A DNA stretch of 64,000 bases from Legionella gratiana (GCF_001467695.1 NZ_LNYE01000029.1:59966-123965), one strand, 5' to 3'; counted from the first letter of the stretch, positions 7,753-17,235 are shown. Notes: generated by a model from the sequence alone, not told the origin. A program made the numbers and translations.

Positions 7753-8729
7753 GACTTGCAACAGTCTACGGTGTTCGCCCCAAAAGAACATTCAAAGAAG
7801 CCGCTACTAAATTTCTGATGGAAAACCAACACAAACGCAGTATCAGTGATGATGCTGGTCGTTTGCGAGAGGTGGTTAAGTACATCGGGGATTTGCCTAT
7901 TGAAGCAATTCATATCGGTAGTTTGCAATCCTTTATTGAAGGTCGAAGAAAGGATGAAGTGAGCACGAGAACTATCAATCATGGTTTGATGATTGTTCGG
8001 CGTATATTAAATTTAGCTGCTAGTGAATGGATGGATGAATTCGGTTTAACCTGGTTAAACTCAGCGCCAAAGATAAAACTTTTACCTGAGCCAGATTTAA
8101 GAAAACCTTATCCATTAAGTTGGGATGAACAGCACAAGCTGTTTCAGCAGTTACCTGAACATCTGAAAAATATGGCTTTGTTTGCCGTAAATACAGGGTG
8201 TCGAGATCGTGAAATATGTGAATTGCGCTGGGATTGGGAAATACAAATTCCAGAATTGCCACACATCATCGTTTTTATTGTACCAGGTGAACTGGTCAAA
8301 AACGGAGAGGAACGGCTGATTGTTTGTAACGAAACAGTTCGGGAAGTGATAGAAGGGGAGAGAGGTAAACATCCTACTCATGTCTTTAGTTTTAAAGGCC
8401 GACCATTAAGTCGTATGTTATCGACTGGTTGGCGACAGGCTAGAGAAAAGGCGAAATTGCCTGAAGTAAGAGTGCATGATTTAAAGCATACCTTTGGCAG
8501 ACGATTGAGAGCTGCAGGGGTAAGTTTTGAAGACAGGCAAGATTTACTTGGGCATCGTTCAGGTAGGATTACAACTCACTATTCCTCAGCTGAGTTGCAA
8601 AGTTTATATCAAGCTGCGAATAAGATTTGTGAGAATCGTAAAAGTGGAGTGATATTAACGTTATTGCGAAACCCAAAGAGTAGACCTGCCAGTCAAAATA
8701 CTCTAAGGGAAAGTCACGTAAGTTTGTAA
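7602..8729 (+). CDS. Tyrosine recombinase / island integrase
   Basis: A 375-residue site-specific recombinase. Residues ~60-150 form the SAM-like core-binding domain; the catalytic domain shows Arg201 in TGCRDREICELRW, the H-x-x-x-H stretch VHDLKHTFGRRL (292-302), LGHRSG at 316-321 and the nucleophile Tyr327 in THYSS. The usual Arg of HDLRHT is Lys here (HDLK), which I believe recurs in this integrase branch. It ends 90 bp from the 3' end of a tRNA gene and faces it, the normal position of an integrase at the edge of a tRNA-integrated island. Confidence 0.9.
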   Translation: MGRKRTPGLQKRGSVWCIDKKVFGRRLCESTGTDNLEEAEKYLARRLEEIRLATVYGVRPKRTFKEAATKFLMENQHKRSISDDAGRLREVVKYIGDLPIEAIHIGSLQSFIEGRRKDEVSTRTINHGLMIVRRILNLAASEWMDEFGLTWLNSAPKIKLLPEPDLRKPYPLSWDEQHKLFQQLPEHLKNMALFAVNTGCRDREICELRWDWEIQIPELPHIIVFIVPGELVKNGEERLIVCNETVREVIEGERGKHPTHVFSFKGRPLSRMLSTGWRQAREKAKLPEVRVHDLKHTFGRRLRAAGVSFEDRQDLLGHRSGRITTHYSSAELQSLYQAANKICENRKSGVILTLLRNPKSRPASQNTLRESHVSL

Positions 8730-8761
8730 GTGCGTGATCTAGGTCACGCAAAAGTCACGCA
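8714..8761. repeat. Cluster of four TCACGYA repeats at the island edge (candidate arm-type recombinase sites)
   Basis: TCACGTA at 8714, TGCGTGA (inverted) at 8731, TCACGCA at 8744 and TCACGCA at 8755 lie within 48 bp between the integrase C-terminus and the tRNA. The middle two form the palindrome TGCGTGA-N6-TCACGCA (8731-8750). Position next to an attachment site suggests binding sites for integrase or excisionase; inferred from position and repetition only. Confidence 0.5.
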
Positions 8762-8819
8762 AGGACTTTTGTGTTAAAACAGGTAATCAACGTAAGTTAT
8801 TGATTTTAAAGGTCTAAAT

Positions 8820-8896
8820 TGGTGGGCCCACTAGGACTTGAACCTAGGACCAACGGATTATGAGTCCGCTGCTCTGACCAACTGAGCTATGGGCCC
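8820..8896 (-). tRNA. tRNA with anticodon CAU (tRNA-Ile2 or tRNA-Met), CCA encoded
   Basis: A complete cloverleaf reads on the minus strand from 8896: acceptor GGGCCCA pairs with TGGGCCC, the D-arm is GCTC..GAGC, the anticodon arm is CGGACTCATAATCCG with anticodon CAT, the T-arm is CCTAGGTTCAAGTCCTAGG, and CCA is encoded (8822-8820). A CAU anticodon is read as elongator Met or, if modified to lysidine by TilS, as Ile for AUA; the overall body (ACTCATAATC, G1-C72 rich stem) leans toward Ile2 but does not settle it. Its 3' end faces the integrase, so it is the probable attachment site. Confidence 0.95.
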
Positions 8897-8973
8897 GGAG
8901 AGGGTGTCATTTTAAACTTAATTTGTTTAATGTGCTAGTTTTTTTTGTGATTTTTTAGCTATTCTTATCTTCA

Positions 8974-9020
8974 TTTTTAAAAATGATGAGGATAAGAGAC
9001 TCATTGTTCTCTTTATCCCC
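8974..9020 (-). terminator. Terminator of the rpoD operon
   Basis: Downstream of rpoD the minus-strand RNA folds GGATAAAGAGA with TCTCTTATCC (one bulged A) and continues into a T-rich stretch (ATTTTT). The position, just past the rpoD stop and before the tRNA, fits an intrinsic terminator. Confidence 0.6.
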
Positions 9021-9037
9021 ATTTTGAACTGATGAGC

Positions 9038-10912
9038 TTAGCCTTCGTCGCCTTCGAGGAAACTTCTTAGTTTCTCGGAGCGCGATGGATGGCGTAGTTT
9101 GCGTAGTGCTTTGGCTTCAATTTGACGAATTCGTTCGCGAGTTACGTCAAATTGTTTTCCTACTTCTTCCAGAGTATGGTCAGTATTCATTTCGATACCA
9201 AAACGCATGCGCAGTACTTTAGCTTCCCGTGGCGTCAGCGTTTCCAAAATTTCCAAAGTCGCTTCGCGTAATCCTTCGGCAGTAGCCATGTCGATAGGAG
9301 ATTCAATGTTATTGTCTTCAATAAAATCACCTAAGTGTGAGTCATCATCATCGCCAACCGGAGTTTCCATGGAAATTGGTTCTTTAGCAATCTTTAAGAC
9401 TTTGCGAATCTTGTCTTCGCTCAATTCCATTTTTTCGGCGAGTTCTTCTGGAGTCGCTTCACGTCCTGTCTCTTGTAGGATTTGTCGGGAAATTCGATTG
9501 AGTTTGTTAATGGTCTCGATCATATGTACCGGTATACGAATGGTACGTGCCTGATCAGCAATAGAGCGAGTAATTGCTTGTCTAATCCACCATGTAGCAT
9601 AAGTAGAGAATTTATAGCCGCGACGGTATTCAAACTTATCTACGGCTTTCATTAATCCTATATTTCCTTCTTGAATTAAATCAAGAAATTGCAGGCCACG
9701 GTTGGTGTATTTTTTGGCTATAGAAATTACTAGACGTAAATTCGCTTCAACCATTTCCTTTTTGGCGCGACGTGCCTTCGCTTCGCCAATAGACATTTTA
9801 CGGTTAATTTCTTTAATTTCAGAAATTGATAAGCCATATTCTAATTCGAACGCAACTAATCGGGATTGAATGCGTAAAATCTCTTCTGTATTGTCCTGAA
9901 TACGTGCCATATCAAGCTTTTTGCTGTATTTCGCAATAATTGAGTTCAACCACTCAAGATCAGTTTCTTGGCCAGGGAAGGTATCTATAAATAATTTTCT
10001 TGGAATACGTGCTTTTTCAATGCAAAGACGCATAATGCCGCGTTCATGTTCTCTAATGTGATTGCGTAATTGGCGGAAATGGCGGGTTAAGCGATCTACT
10101 TGTCTTGAGGTGAGCTTAAGCTTTAAAAAGGATTCCGACATTACATCTAATGTTTTAATGGTTTTAGCATGGGTTCTGCCGTGTTCTTTTAATGCAACTA
10201 CGGCTGCTTCATAAGTTTCCCGTAAATCATCAAAGTAAGCTTTTGCTTGTTCGGGGTTAGGACCATCGTCAACTTCACCCATGCTTCCTTCACCATCTCC
10301 GTCTTCATCTTCATCGTCAGAGAGAAGAATTTCTTCTTGCTGCTCTTCGTCGAGCATAGAACCAATACTTGAAGCAGGGGCTATTTCCTCTTCAACATCA
10401 GCAAAGCCGCTAATAATTTCATTAAGACGAATTTCTTGGGCATTGAAGCGTTCATAATCATCAAGAACAAGTTGTACTGTTTCTGGGTAATGAGCCAAAG
10501 ACTTAAGCACTTGATAGATGCCTTCTTCAATCCGCTTAGCAATCCGGATTTCACCCTCGCGAGTCAATAATTCTACTGTACCCATTTCACGCATATACAT
10601 GCGTACAGGATCTGTAGTTCGACCGGTTTCCTTGTCCACGGAGGCGAGTACCATAGCCGCTTCTTCAATATCAGGTACTTCTTCAGTATTCAGCAATAGC
10701 GCTAGCTCATCATCACCTGGTGGTAGTTCAAATACTTTGATGTTCATGCCTTCCAACATGCTGATAATGACATCAAAATGTTCCGTGTCGACTATATTCG
10801 GCAGTAAGTCATTGATTTGACTGTAAGTCAAATAACCCTGCTCTTTTCCTAGGCTAATGACTTTGGTTATCTGTGAGCTTTGCTGTTCTTGATCATTTAT
10901 GGTCATAGGCAC
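9038..10912 (-). CDS. rpoD: RNA polymerase primary sigma factor (sigma-70)
   Basis: Housekeeping sigma factor, 624 residues, normal length. Region 1.2 ([20 protein letters not shown]), the acidic non-conserved insert ([20 protein letters not shown]), region 2 ([36 protein letters not shown] in two parts: helix 2.2 and the -10-melting 2.3/2.4), region 3 and the region 4.2 helix-turn-helix ([19 protein letters not shown]) all appear in order. It is the last gene of rpsU-yqeY-dnaG-rpoD, the macromolecular synthesis operon, with a strong hairpin between dnaG and rpoD that may give it separate expression. Confidence 0.98.
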   Translation of the reverse strand: MPMTINDQEQQSSQITKVISLGKEQGYLTYSQINDLLPNIVDTEHFDVIISMLEGMNIKVFELPPGDDELALLLNTEEVPDIEEAAMVLASVDKETGRTTDPVRMYMREMGTVELLTREGEIRIAKRIEEGIYQVLKSLAHYPETVQLVLDDYERFNAQEIRLNEIISGFADVEEEIAPASSIGSMLDEEQQEEILLSDDEDEDGDGEGSMGEVDDGPNPEQAKAYFDDLRETYEAAVVALKEHGRTHAKTIKTLDVMSESFLKLKLTSRQVDRLTRHFRQLRNHIREHERGIMRLCIEKARIPRKLFIDTFPGQETDLEWLNSIIAKYSKKLDMARIQDNTEEILRIQSRLVAFELEYGLSISEIKEINRKMSIGEAKARRAKKEMVEANLRLVISIAKKYTNRGLQFLDLIQEGNIGLMKAVDKFEYRRGYKFSTYATWWIRQAITRSIADQARTIRIPVHMIETINKLNRISRQILQETGREATPEELAEKMELSEDKIRKVLKIAKEPISMETPVGDDDDSHLGDFIEDNNIESPIDMATAEGLREATLEILETLTPREAKVLRMRFGIEMNTDHTLEEVGKQFDVTRERIRQIEAKALRKLRHPSRSEKLRSFLEGDEG

Positions 10913-10934
10913 TTCTCTAGGGACAATTGGAAAA

Positions 10935-11004
10935 AATCCTAAAAAAACAACTCAACCCATAGCGTTAAGGCTGTTGATTGAGTTTTGATTGTTTTTTTAG
11001 GATT
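10935..11004 (-). terminator. Strong hairpin between dnaG and rpoD
   Basis: AATCCTAAAAAAACAA (10935-10950) is perfectly complementary to TTGTTTTTTTAGGATT (10989-11004), with an inner CTCAA/TTGAG pairing. In the operon's direction the stem is followed by a run of T (GGATTTTTTCC). It looks like an internal attenuator/terminator or an RNA processing site separating primase from sigma factor output, an arrangement known in other macromolecular synthesis operons. Confidence 0.6.
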
Positions 11005-11125
11005 ACAAAATCTTATAATTATAAACTGGCTAACAGCAACATACCAGTAATTTTTCATTGCTTTTTTTGAGTTCTCTTATTTTCTGCACTAAAAGTCTGC
11101 TTATTATGGGGAGGTGTTGGCTCAA

Positions 11126-12844
11126 TTAAGCATGTCTTTCTTTTAACATTTCTTGTAATTTTATTTTTTCTGCTTCGCTTAAACCATGTTGGCGTGATTT
11201 ATTAATGAGTTGGCGTATAGTCAATTCTTGGTTTTGTTTTTGTAAAAAAAGTATAATATCTATAAACTCTTTGACCAATTCCGGTTCAGGTACTTGATGA
11301 TCCCATGCCGCTAATTTATTGATAAAATCAAAATAAGGATGATTTCGCCACGCTTCAATCAGTGTCGCGGTATTGGCTTTTGGATTTATGGTTAATTGGC
11401 TTAAGAGTTGAAGCAGTATTTCATGCTCTTCGGCATCGAAGAGATCAAGATTCATTTGCGACATACTTTGCGCATAAATTTCTGGATGCTGTAGTAAAAG
11501 AGCTACTGCAATACGCATAGGTGTGCGGGTAATCGTCATTATGGGGTCTTGAGAAGGATTCTTAGATTGATTTGCAATGAGCTGATTGAGTCTATGAGGT
11601 TCAATATGAGTCAGGCGTGCGAGATCTTCTATGAGTATTTGCTTGTATGATCCTTCACTCATCTTTTGTAAAAAAGGCTTGGCCAGATTAATTAATTGAG
11701 TTTTTCCTGCTGGTCTGAGCAGATTCAGATCTTTTGCCAAATTATCAAAGAAGAAGCGATTTAGAGGAATGGCTTGTTTTATTCGATTTAAAAACCGTTC
11801 TTTCCCCTCCTTTCTGACCAGACTATCTGGGTCATGCTCATCCGGTAAAAACATAAAACTGACATCCAAACCTAGATTCAAATGTGGAAGGCAGCTTTCA
11901 AGTCCACGCCATGCGGCTTGTTTTCCTGCATTATCTCCATCGAAGCAAAAAATTAGAGATTGAGTATGTTTGCTCAGTAACTGAATATGATAGGTGCTCG
12001 TTGCTGTGCCTAATGTGGCTACAACGTTGGTGATTCCATGCTGGACCAGAGCAATGACGTCCATATAACCCTCAACAATAATTATATAATCTATTGATTT
12101 TTGTTGACTTAGAATTTGATGTAACCCATAAAGTTCTCGGCTTTTTTGAAAAATTACAGTTTCTGGAGAGTTCAGGTATTTGGGTTTTTGTTCCGTATCT
12201 AGGACGCGTCCACCAAAGCCAATAATACGTCCATGACGATCATGGATAGGGAACATAATGCGATTACGGTAGCGATCATAAATTTTCCCTTCTTCATTTT
12301 TAATAAGCATGCCTGTTGCAATCAGTTCACGTTGATTGCGAGGAAATGCTTTTTCCAAGTGATGCCATCCTTCTGTTGCAAAGCCTAATTGATAAAGCTT
12401 TGCTACTTCTCCACTTAAACCCCGATCGCGTAAATAATTAATGGCAAGCTCTCCTTCATACTTTAATTTTTTTCGATAATAAAGACTCACTGCTGCCAAT
12501 AGCTTATAAAGATCGCGGGATGTATTCTCTTTTTCTGTTTGCTTTTCTCGAGGAATCATTAAACCAATGCGTGTCGCGAGGGTTTCAACGGCATCAACAA
12601 ATCCCTGATGGAAATAATTCATTACAAAACTAATTGCATTTCCTGAAGCACCGCAGCCAAAACAATGATAAAACTGTTTTCTGGCAACAACATTAAAAGA
12701 AGGGGATTTTTCATTATGAAAAGGACAGCATGCAACATGGCTGTTCCCTCTTTTTTTTAAGGGAACATAACTGTCAATAAGTTCAACCAGATCCGTGCGT
12801 TGTAGGAGATCATCAATGAATGGCTGAGGGATTAAGCCAGACAT
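11126..12844 (-). CDS. dnaG: DNA primase
   Basis: Replication primase, 572 residues. N-terminal CHC2 zinc finger (CCPFHNEKSPSF, then FYHCFGCGASG; residues ~38-67), central primase core with GRIIGFGGR and the TOPRIM motif IIIVEGYMDV (~258-267) and the metal-binding DGDNAG at ~308-313, and a helical C-terminal domain for DnaB helicase contact. It starts eight bases after yqeY ends and belongs to the rpsU-yqeY-dnaG-rpoD operon. Confidence 0.97.
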   Translation of the reverse strand: MSGLIPQPFIDDLLQRTDLVELIDSYVPLKKRGNSHVACCPFHNEKSPSFNVVARKQFYHCFGCGASGNAISFVMNYFHQGFVDAVETLATRIGLMIPREKQTEKENTSRDLYKLLAAVSLYYRKKLKYEGELAINYLRDRGLSGEVAKLYQLGFATEGWHHLEKAFPRNQRELIATGMLIKNEEGKIYDRYRNRIMFPIHDRHGRIIGFGGRVLDTEQKPKYLNSPETVIFQKSRELYGLHQILSQQKSIDYIIIVEGYMDVIALVQHGITNVVATLGTATSTYHIQLLSKHTQSLIFCFDGDNAGKQAAWRGLESCLPHLNLGLDVSFMFLPDEHDPDSLVRKEGKERFLNRIKQAIPLNRFFFDNLAKDLNLLRPAGKTQLINLAKPFLQKMSEGSYKQILIEDLARLTHIEPHRLNQLIANQSKNPSQDPIMTITRTPMRIAVALLLQHPEIYAQSMSQMNLDLFDAEEHEILLQLLSQLTINPKANTATLIEAWRNHPYFDFINKLAAWDHQVPEPELVKEFIDIILFLQKQNQELTIRQLINKSRQHGLSEAEKIKLQEMLKERHA

Positions 12845-12852
12845 AAGGCTCC

Positions 12853-13296
12853 TTAACTTAATTTAGCCTTAATCAATCCACTAACCTGTGCCATATCAGC
12901 ACGTCCTTGTAAACTTGGCTTTAACAAAGCCATGACTTTACCCATGTCTGCCATTTTTGTGGCGCCAGTTTCGACCATGGCATCATGGATCATTTTTTCG
13001 ATTTCTGCTGCGGATAATGGCTCAGGCAAATAGTTCTTTAAGACATTCAGCTCAAATTGTTCTTGTGCTACTAAATCATTGCGATTTGCTTTTTCATATT
13101 GTGCTATGGATTCTTTACGTTGTTTACTCATCTTATCCAAAATCATCAACATACGTTCGTCATCAACTTCAATTCGTTCATCGACTTCAACTTGTTTTAC
13201 CGCAGCAGTAATTAAACGTAATGTGGATAACAGTTCTTTATCTTTAGCACGCATTGCATCTTTAATGTCATTATTGAGACGTTCTTTAATAGTCAT
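12853..13296 (-). CDS. yqeY: GatB/YqeY domain protein
   Basis: A 147-residue helical protein of the YqeY family, related to the tail domain of the amidotransferase subunit GatB. The N-terminal LNNDIKDAMRAKDKELLSTLRLI and the C-terminal GKVMALLKPSLQGRADMAQVSGLIK are family signatures. The function is not firmly known; a tRNA-linked role is usually proposed. It lies between rpsU and dnaG, a very common position in proteobacteria, and the close spacing to dnaG supports one operon. Confidence 0.92.
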   Translation of the reverse strand: MTIKERLNNDIKDAMRAKDKELLSTLRLITAAVKQVEVDERIEVDDERMLMILDKMSKQRKESIAQYEKANRNDLVAQEQFELNVLKNYLPEPLSAAEIEKMIHDAMVETGATKMADMGKVMALLKPSLQGRADMAQVSGLIKAKLS

Positions 13297-13411
13297 TTTT
13301 AATTCCTTAAAAAAAACGAAAAGGCCACATTCAATACGCCACCTTAGTCAATTTATTGTGACTACGCGAAGTATATGTGACCTTAGTAAAAAATACAGGA
13401 CAGAGTAAATC

Positions 13412-13642
13412 CTATTTACGTCGGCGTTTTGAACCTTGTTGTCTTGCAGAAGCGTCACGAGAAATTTTCTTTAAATGACGTTTTACTGCAGCAGCTTGTT
13501 TGCGTTTGCGCTCAGCAGTTGGTTTTTCATAAAATTCACGGCGACGTAATTCAGTTAGAATACCGGCCTTTTCACAAGAGCGCTTAAAACGACGCAATGC
13601 ATATTCTGGGTTTTCGCCTTCTTTGACGCGAACGGTAGGCAT
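13412..13642 (-). CDS. rpsU: 30S ribosomal protein S21
   Basis: A 76-residue basic protein matching S21: [21 protein letters not shown] at the start, then [14 protein letters not shown] and a Lys/Arg-rich tail. S21 is the first gene of the macromolecular synthesis operon. A gap of about 115 bp to yqeY contains TAGTCA-N8-TGACTA and a repeated ACTAAGGT, which may form a partial terminator that lets rpsU be expressed more than dnaG. Confidence 0.97.
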   Translation of the reverse strand: MPTVRVKEGENPEYALRRFKRSCEKAGILTELRRREFYEKPTAERKRKQAAAVKRHLKKISRDASARQQGSKRRRK

Positions 13643-13874
13643 TAATTAGTCCTCTGGTTATTTGACTTAATAGGTGGGCAATTCTAGTGCTAGTTGAAGC
13701 GGTCGTCAAGTTTTAAATAGATAAATTTTATTAATTCTTAGTATATCTTAAGTATCTATTTAATCATAAAAGTCCTTTTTTGATCTTCCAAGAGAGATGA
13801 TAGACGTCTCCTCTCATAATTAATGTGTTACAATTATAAATTTGCTTTAATCTTTGGATTTGGATTAGGTTTTT

Positions 13875-14876
13875 ATGTTTGTTTTAGGAATTGAATCTTC
13901 TTGTGATGAAACTGGTGTAGCTCTTTACGATTCAGAAACTGGTTTGTTAGCGCATGCTTTGCATTCCCAAATTGAGACACATCGGATGTATGGGGGCGTG
14001 GTACCTGAGCTTGCTTCACGTGATCATATAAATTACTTGATTCCTTTAGTTGATAAAGTTCTGCAACAGACGGGGCTTGATAAGAATGCTTTAGATGGGA
14101 TTGCCTATACAGCAGGGCCTGGTTTAATAGGGGCTTTACTCGTGGGCTCTTGTTTTGCAAAAAGTTTGGCCTATGCGTTACAGATTCCAGCGTTGGGTAT
14201 TCACCATTTGGAAGCACATGTGTTAGCAGCAAAAATGGAAACGCCATCTCTTGGATTTCCTTTTATTGCTCTTTTAGTATCAGGTGGACATTGTCAATTA
14301 ATCGAAGTTAACGATCTCGGTGTATATCGGTTACTTGGGGATACTATGGACGATGCAGTAGGTGAAGCTTTTGATAAAACTGCAAAACTTATGGGAATTC
14401 CTTATCCAGGAGGACCAGTATTGGCGGCACTTGCAGATCAGTGCGAGTCAACTCCTTATCATTTTCCAAGACCTATGACAGACCGACCAGGACTTGATTT
14501 TAGTTTCAGTGGCTTAAAAACATATGCATTAAATACTTGGAATCAAAGTGCAAAAGATGAGCGTGCACGCTTGGAAATTGCTAAAGCATTCCAACAAGCT
14601 GTTGTCGATACGCTAATGATTAAATGTAAAAGAGCGCTCCAAGAGTCTTCATGCAAGCAATTAGTGGTTGCAGGTGGTGTCGGAGCAAATAAGTCATTAC
14701 GTATAGGCTTGCAGGAATGGATTCAAAGCATCGGTGGGACAATTTATTTTCCAGCTTTAGAATACTGTACTGACAATGGAGCAATGATTGCTTACGCAGG
14801 ATACCTACGGATGCTAAGAGGAGAAAGGGACTTAAGTTCAGGAATAGAAGTTAGGGCAAGATGGCCATTGGCATGA
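13875..14876 (+). CDS. tsaD: tRNA N6-adenosine threonylcarbamoyltransferase
   Basis: Catalytic component for the universal t6A37 modification of ANN-decoding tRNAs, acting with TsaB, TsaE and TsaC. 333 residues, normal length. [15 protein letters not shown] at the start, [11 protein letters not shown], the metal-binding HHLEAH (about residues 114-119), [10 protein letters not shown] and the late [13 protein letters not shown] are ASKHA/TsaD motifs. Divergent from rpsU, the usual neighbour of this gene (historically gcp). Confidence 0.97.
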   Translation: MFVLGIESSCDETGVALYDSETGLLAHALHSQIETHRMYGGVVPELASRDHINYLIPLVDKVLQQTGLDKNALDGIAYTAGPGLIGALLVGSCFAKSLAYALQIPALGIHHLEAHVLAAKMETPSLGFPFIALLVSGGHCQLIEVNDLGVYRLLGDTMDDAVGEAFDKTAKLMGIPYPGGPVLAALADQCESTPYHFPRPMTDRPGLDFSFSGLKTYALNTWNQSAKDERARLEIAKAFQQAVVDTLMIKCKRALQESSCKQLVVAGGVGANKSLRIGLQEWIQSIGGTIYFPALEYCTDNGAMIAYAGYLRMLRGERDLSSGIEVRARWPLA

Positions 14877-14912
14877 ATTTTATAGCATCAAATTTATACC
14901 CTATTATTATGA

Positions 14913-15761
14913 TTATTCGTCCGTTTGCTTCTTGGTTCTGGGTTTTGATGGAGCAGGCCTTTTAGTTGTTCTTGCTTTCTTTTCAGATGTGTCCTCATTT
15001 TTATTCATTGTTTTAGTTGTTTTTTCTACTTTTTTTGTTTTAGGTGTTTCGACGATTGCTTCTGTAATTGTCACCGTTTCTATTTCAATTTCTGCTACTA
15101 CCGTTTGTTCTTTCTTATGATGATGTATGGGTGCTTTATGTGTTCCCTCCATGATTTTTTCAATAACATTGGGTTTTAGTTTGATTTTGGATTCCTTACC
15201 ATCGATGAGACGGTTAATGTTATCTTTGTGTTTATAAAGGATAAGTAAAGCTATAGCGAAAATGGGTAGGAAAACGTCCAGGTGTTGGATCAGTAATAGC
15301 GAATATAAAGGTGCCAAACCAATAGATGTTATCGATGCTAAAGAAGAGTAACGCGAGAGTTTAGCTACTAATAACCAGGTTGCAACAACAAAAATACCAA
15401 CAAGAAAATGCAAACCTAATAAAGCACCTATTGCGGTTGCAACTCCTTTACCTCCTTTAAATTGAAAGAAAATAGGATACATATGTCCAAGTACTGCAGC
15501 TAAAGCAGTAAAACTTACTGTTACTGGATCAGCACCTAGAATTTTAGCGATAACTACTGGAATAGTACCTTTGAGAAGATCGGCAGCCATAACTAATGCG
15601 GCATATTGTTTTCCTGCCAACCGTAATACATTAGTTGTACCAGGATTTTTAGAACCTTCTGTGCGCGGATCAGGAAGAGAACAGGCTTTGCAGACAATAA
15701 CCGCAGAGCAAATAGAGCCCATTAAATAGCCAAGAACTACCAAGAATATAAACAATACCAC
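14913..15761 (-). CDS. plsY: Glycerol-3-phosphate acyltransferase PlsY with a long basic C-terminal extension
   Basis: Inner-membrane enzyme that moves the acyl group from acyl-phosphate (made by PlsX) to glycerol-3-phosphate, the first step of phospholipid synthesis. Residues 1-200 give the family: GSICSAVIVCK, the SKNPGTTNVLRLAGK loop, the FKGGKGVATAIG motif and the C-terminal YKHKDNINRLIDGKESK motif, with five to seven membrane helices. Typical PlsY ends near 200 residues; this one continues for about 80 more, first Ile/Glu/Thr-rich and then dominated by Lys, Thr and Pro (KKARTTKRPAPSKPRTKK). The tail looks disordered and cationic. Convergent with tsaD. Confidence 0.93.
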   Translation of the reverse strand: MVLFIFLVVLGYLMGSICSAVIVCKACSLPDPRTEGSKNPGTTNVLRLAGKQYAALVMAADLLKGTIPVVIAKILGADPVTVSFTALAAVLGHMYPIFFQFKGGKGVATAIGALLGLHFLVGIFVVATWLLVAKLSRYSSLASITSIGLAPLYSLLLIQHLDVFLPIFAIALLILYKHKDNINRLIDGKESKIKLKPNVIEKIMEGTHKAPIHHHKKEQTVVAEIEIETVTITEAIVETPKTKKVEKTTKTMNKNEDTSEKKARTTKRPAPSKPRTKKQTDE

Positions 15762-15893
15762 TGCTCGCTCCTTTTTCGGTAATTATTTAATTATTAATGA
15801 ATCTTTATTGACAAGCAAGTGACTTCAATTTGACTTAAAAAGATTTCATCATTTTAGGGGTTCAAATGAGAAGAATTTTAAATTGCTTTTAAG

Positions 15894-17018
15894 TTATAAG
15901 TATAGTGCTTGAAGATCATTTGTATAACGTCTACCTAAAGGGGTGACTTGCCAGTGTGTTTCTGTCAAGGTAATTAATTTTTTCTTTTCGGCTATTTTGA
16001 GTTTAGGGAGTAGTTCGGTGAATGCCAGTCCCGTGGTTTGTGTAAATAGTTCTAAGGGAATCGTTTGTTCAAGACGTGTTGTATTGAGCATAAATTCAAA
16101 GAGAAGATCTTTTGCATTTACGGTTTCTATGTGTGCTAAAAAGGATTTTTTGGGGTCTAAATATTCTTTGGGTTGACGATGTTTTCGCGTTCTTAATATT
16201 CCATTTTCAGTGCTGATCTTGCCATGAGCTCCTGCACCTATGCCTAAGTAATCACCAAATAGCCAGTAATTTAAATTATGTTGGGACTGATGATTTGCCT
16301 GAGTAAAGGCAGAAATTTCATAGCGTTCAAAACCCGCTGCCTTGAGCAATGCTAATCCTTCTTCTTCCAAGAGATAAGCTTCATCTTCGGAGGGTAGCGT
16401 AGGTTTTTTTTTGTAAAATACGGTATTGGGCTCTAAGGTTAATTGATACCAGGATAAATGCTCTGGTTGGTGGGCTAATGCGGCGCGTAAATCCTCTATT
16501 CCTTGGGCAATGCTTTGTTGGGGTAAGCCGTGCATAATATCTAAATTTAGGTTAGTAAAACCTGCATTTCGTGCTGATTCAATGGCACGATGTGCTTGTT
16601 GACCATCATGAATGCGACCTAAAGCATGTAACTGTTTGGAATTGAAGCTTTGGATGCCTAAGGAAAGTCGATTAATGCCTAATTGGCGGTAATCCATAAA
16701 ACGCTGTTGTTCTACAGTGCCAGGATTAGCCTCCATGGTGATCTCTATGTCTTGTGCAAAAGGCAAAAGGCATTTGAGTTCAGTGAATAACGTTTCATAG
16801 GCTTGGGCAGAGAGTAAGCTGGGAGTGCCGCCACCAATGAAAATAGAACAGATTTCTCGAGTTTCAAAACGTTGTAAATCGGTTTTTAAGTCAGCAATAA
16901 GCGCTTGAATATAACTTTGTTCAGGTAACGTCTCAGGACTTTTATGTGAGTTAAAATCGCAATAAGGACATTTACGAATGCACCATGGAATATGAATGTA
17001 CAACGATAAAGAGATCAT
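15894..17018 (-). CDS. hemW: Heme chaperone HemW (radical SAM)
   Basis: Radical SAM protein of the HemN/HemW family, 374 residues from the chosen start. The SAM cluster motif CIRKCPYC (C-x3-C-x2-C) follows LYIHIPWC near the N-terminus; GGGTPSLL, EANPGT and LSLGIQSFN are later SAM-domain motifs, and a HemN C-terminal domain follows. It is too short and lacks the features of the true coproporphyrinogen dehydrogenase HemN, so heme transfer (HemW) is the better call. I prefer the ATG at 17018 because family members begin right before LYIHIPWC; ATG 17051 would add eleven residues. Confidence 0.92.
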   Translation of the reverse strand: MISLSLYIHIPWCIRKCPYCDFNSHKSPETLPEQSYIQALIADLKTDLQRFETREICSIFIGGGTPSLLSAQAYETLFTELKCLLPFAQDIEITMEANPGTVEQQRFMDYRQLGINRLSLGIQSFNSKQLHALGRIHDGQQAHRAIESARNAGFTNLNLDIMHGLPQQSIAQGIEDLRAALAHQPEHLSWYQLTLEPNTVFYKKKPTLPSEDEAYLLEEEGLALLKAAGFERYEISAFTQANHQSQHNLNYWLFGDYLGIGAGAHGKISTENGILRTRKHRQPKEYLDPKKSFLAHIETVNAKDLLFEFMLNTTRLEQTIPLELFTQTTGLAFTELLPKLKIAEKKKLITLTETHWQVTPLGRRYTNDLQALYL

Positions 17019-17235
17019 TATTTTTTTGGACTGGCTTGTTTGAACATGCAATAGTATACTTCGTTCGGTTACAATTTGAAGTTTTTCCGCAAAAGAATTA
17101 AGACTAAACTTCGGGCTGAACGAATTATATCACATTGAGCATTTTATCACAGAAATTGTAATTATTTATTTTACTTTTCTCATAAATAGAATAAGAATTT
17201 GAGATGTTATACTTAATAAATTAAAAGGAAATCAC

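Noticed and set aside
7454-8381. Several minus-strand open frames across the integrase
   Set aside because: They are shadows of the integrase and excisionase genes and give no protein-like sequence.
13079-13408. 109-codon plus-strand open frame over yqeY
   Set aside because: Shadow of yqeY; Ser/Ile-rich with no ribosome site.
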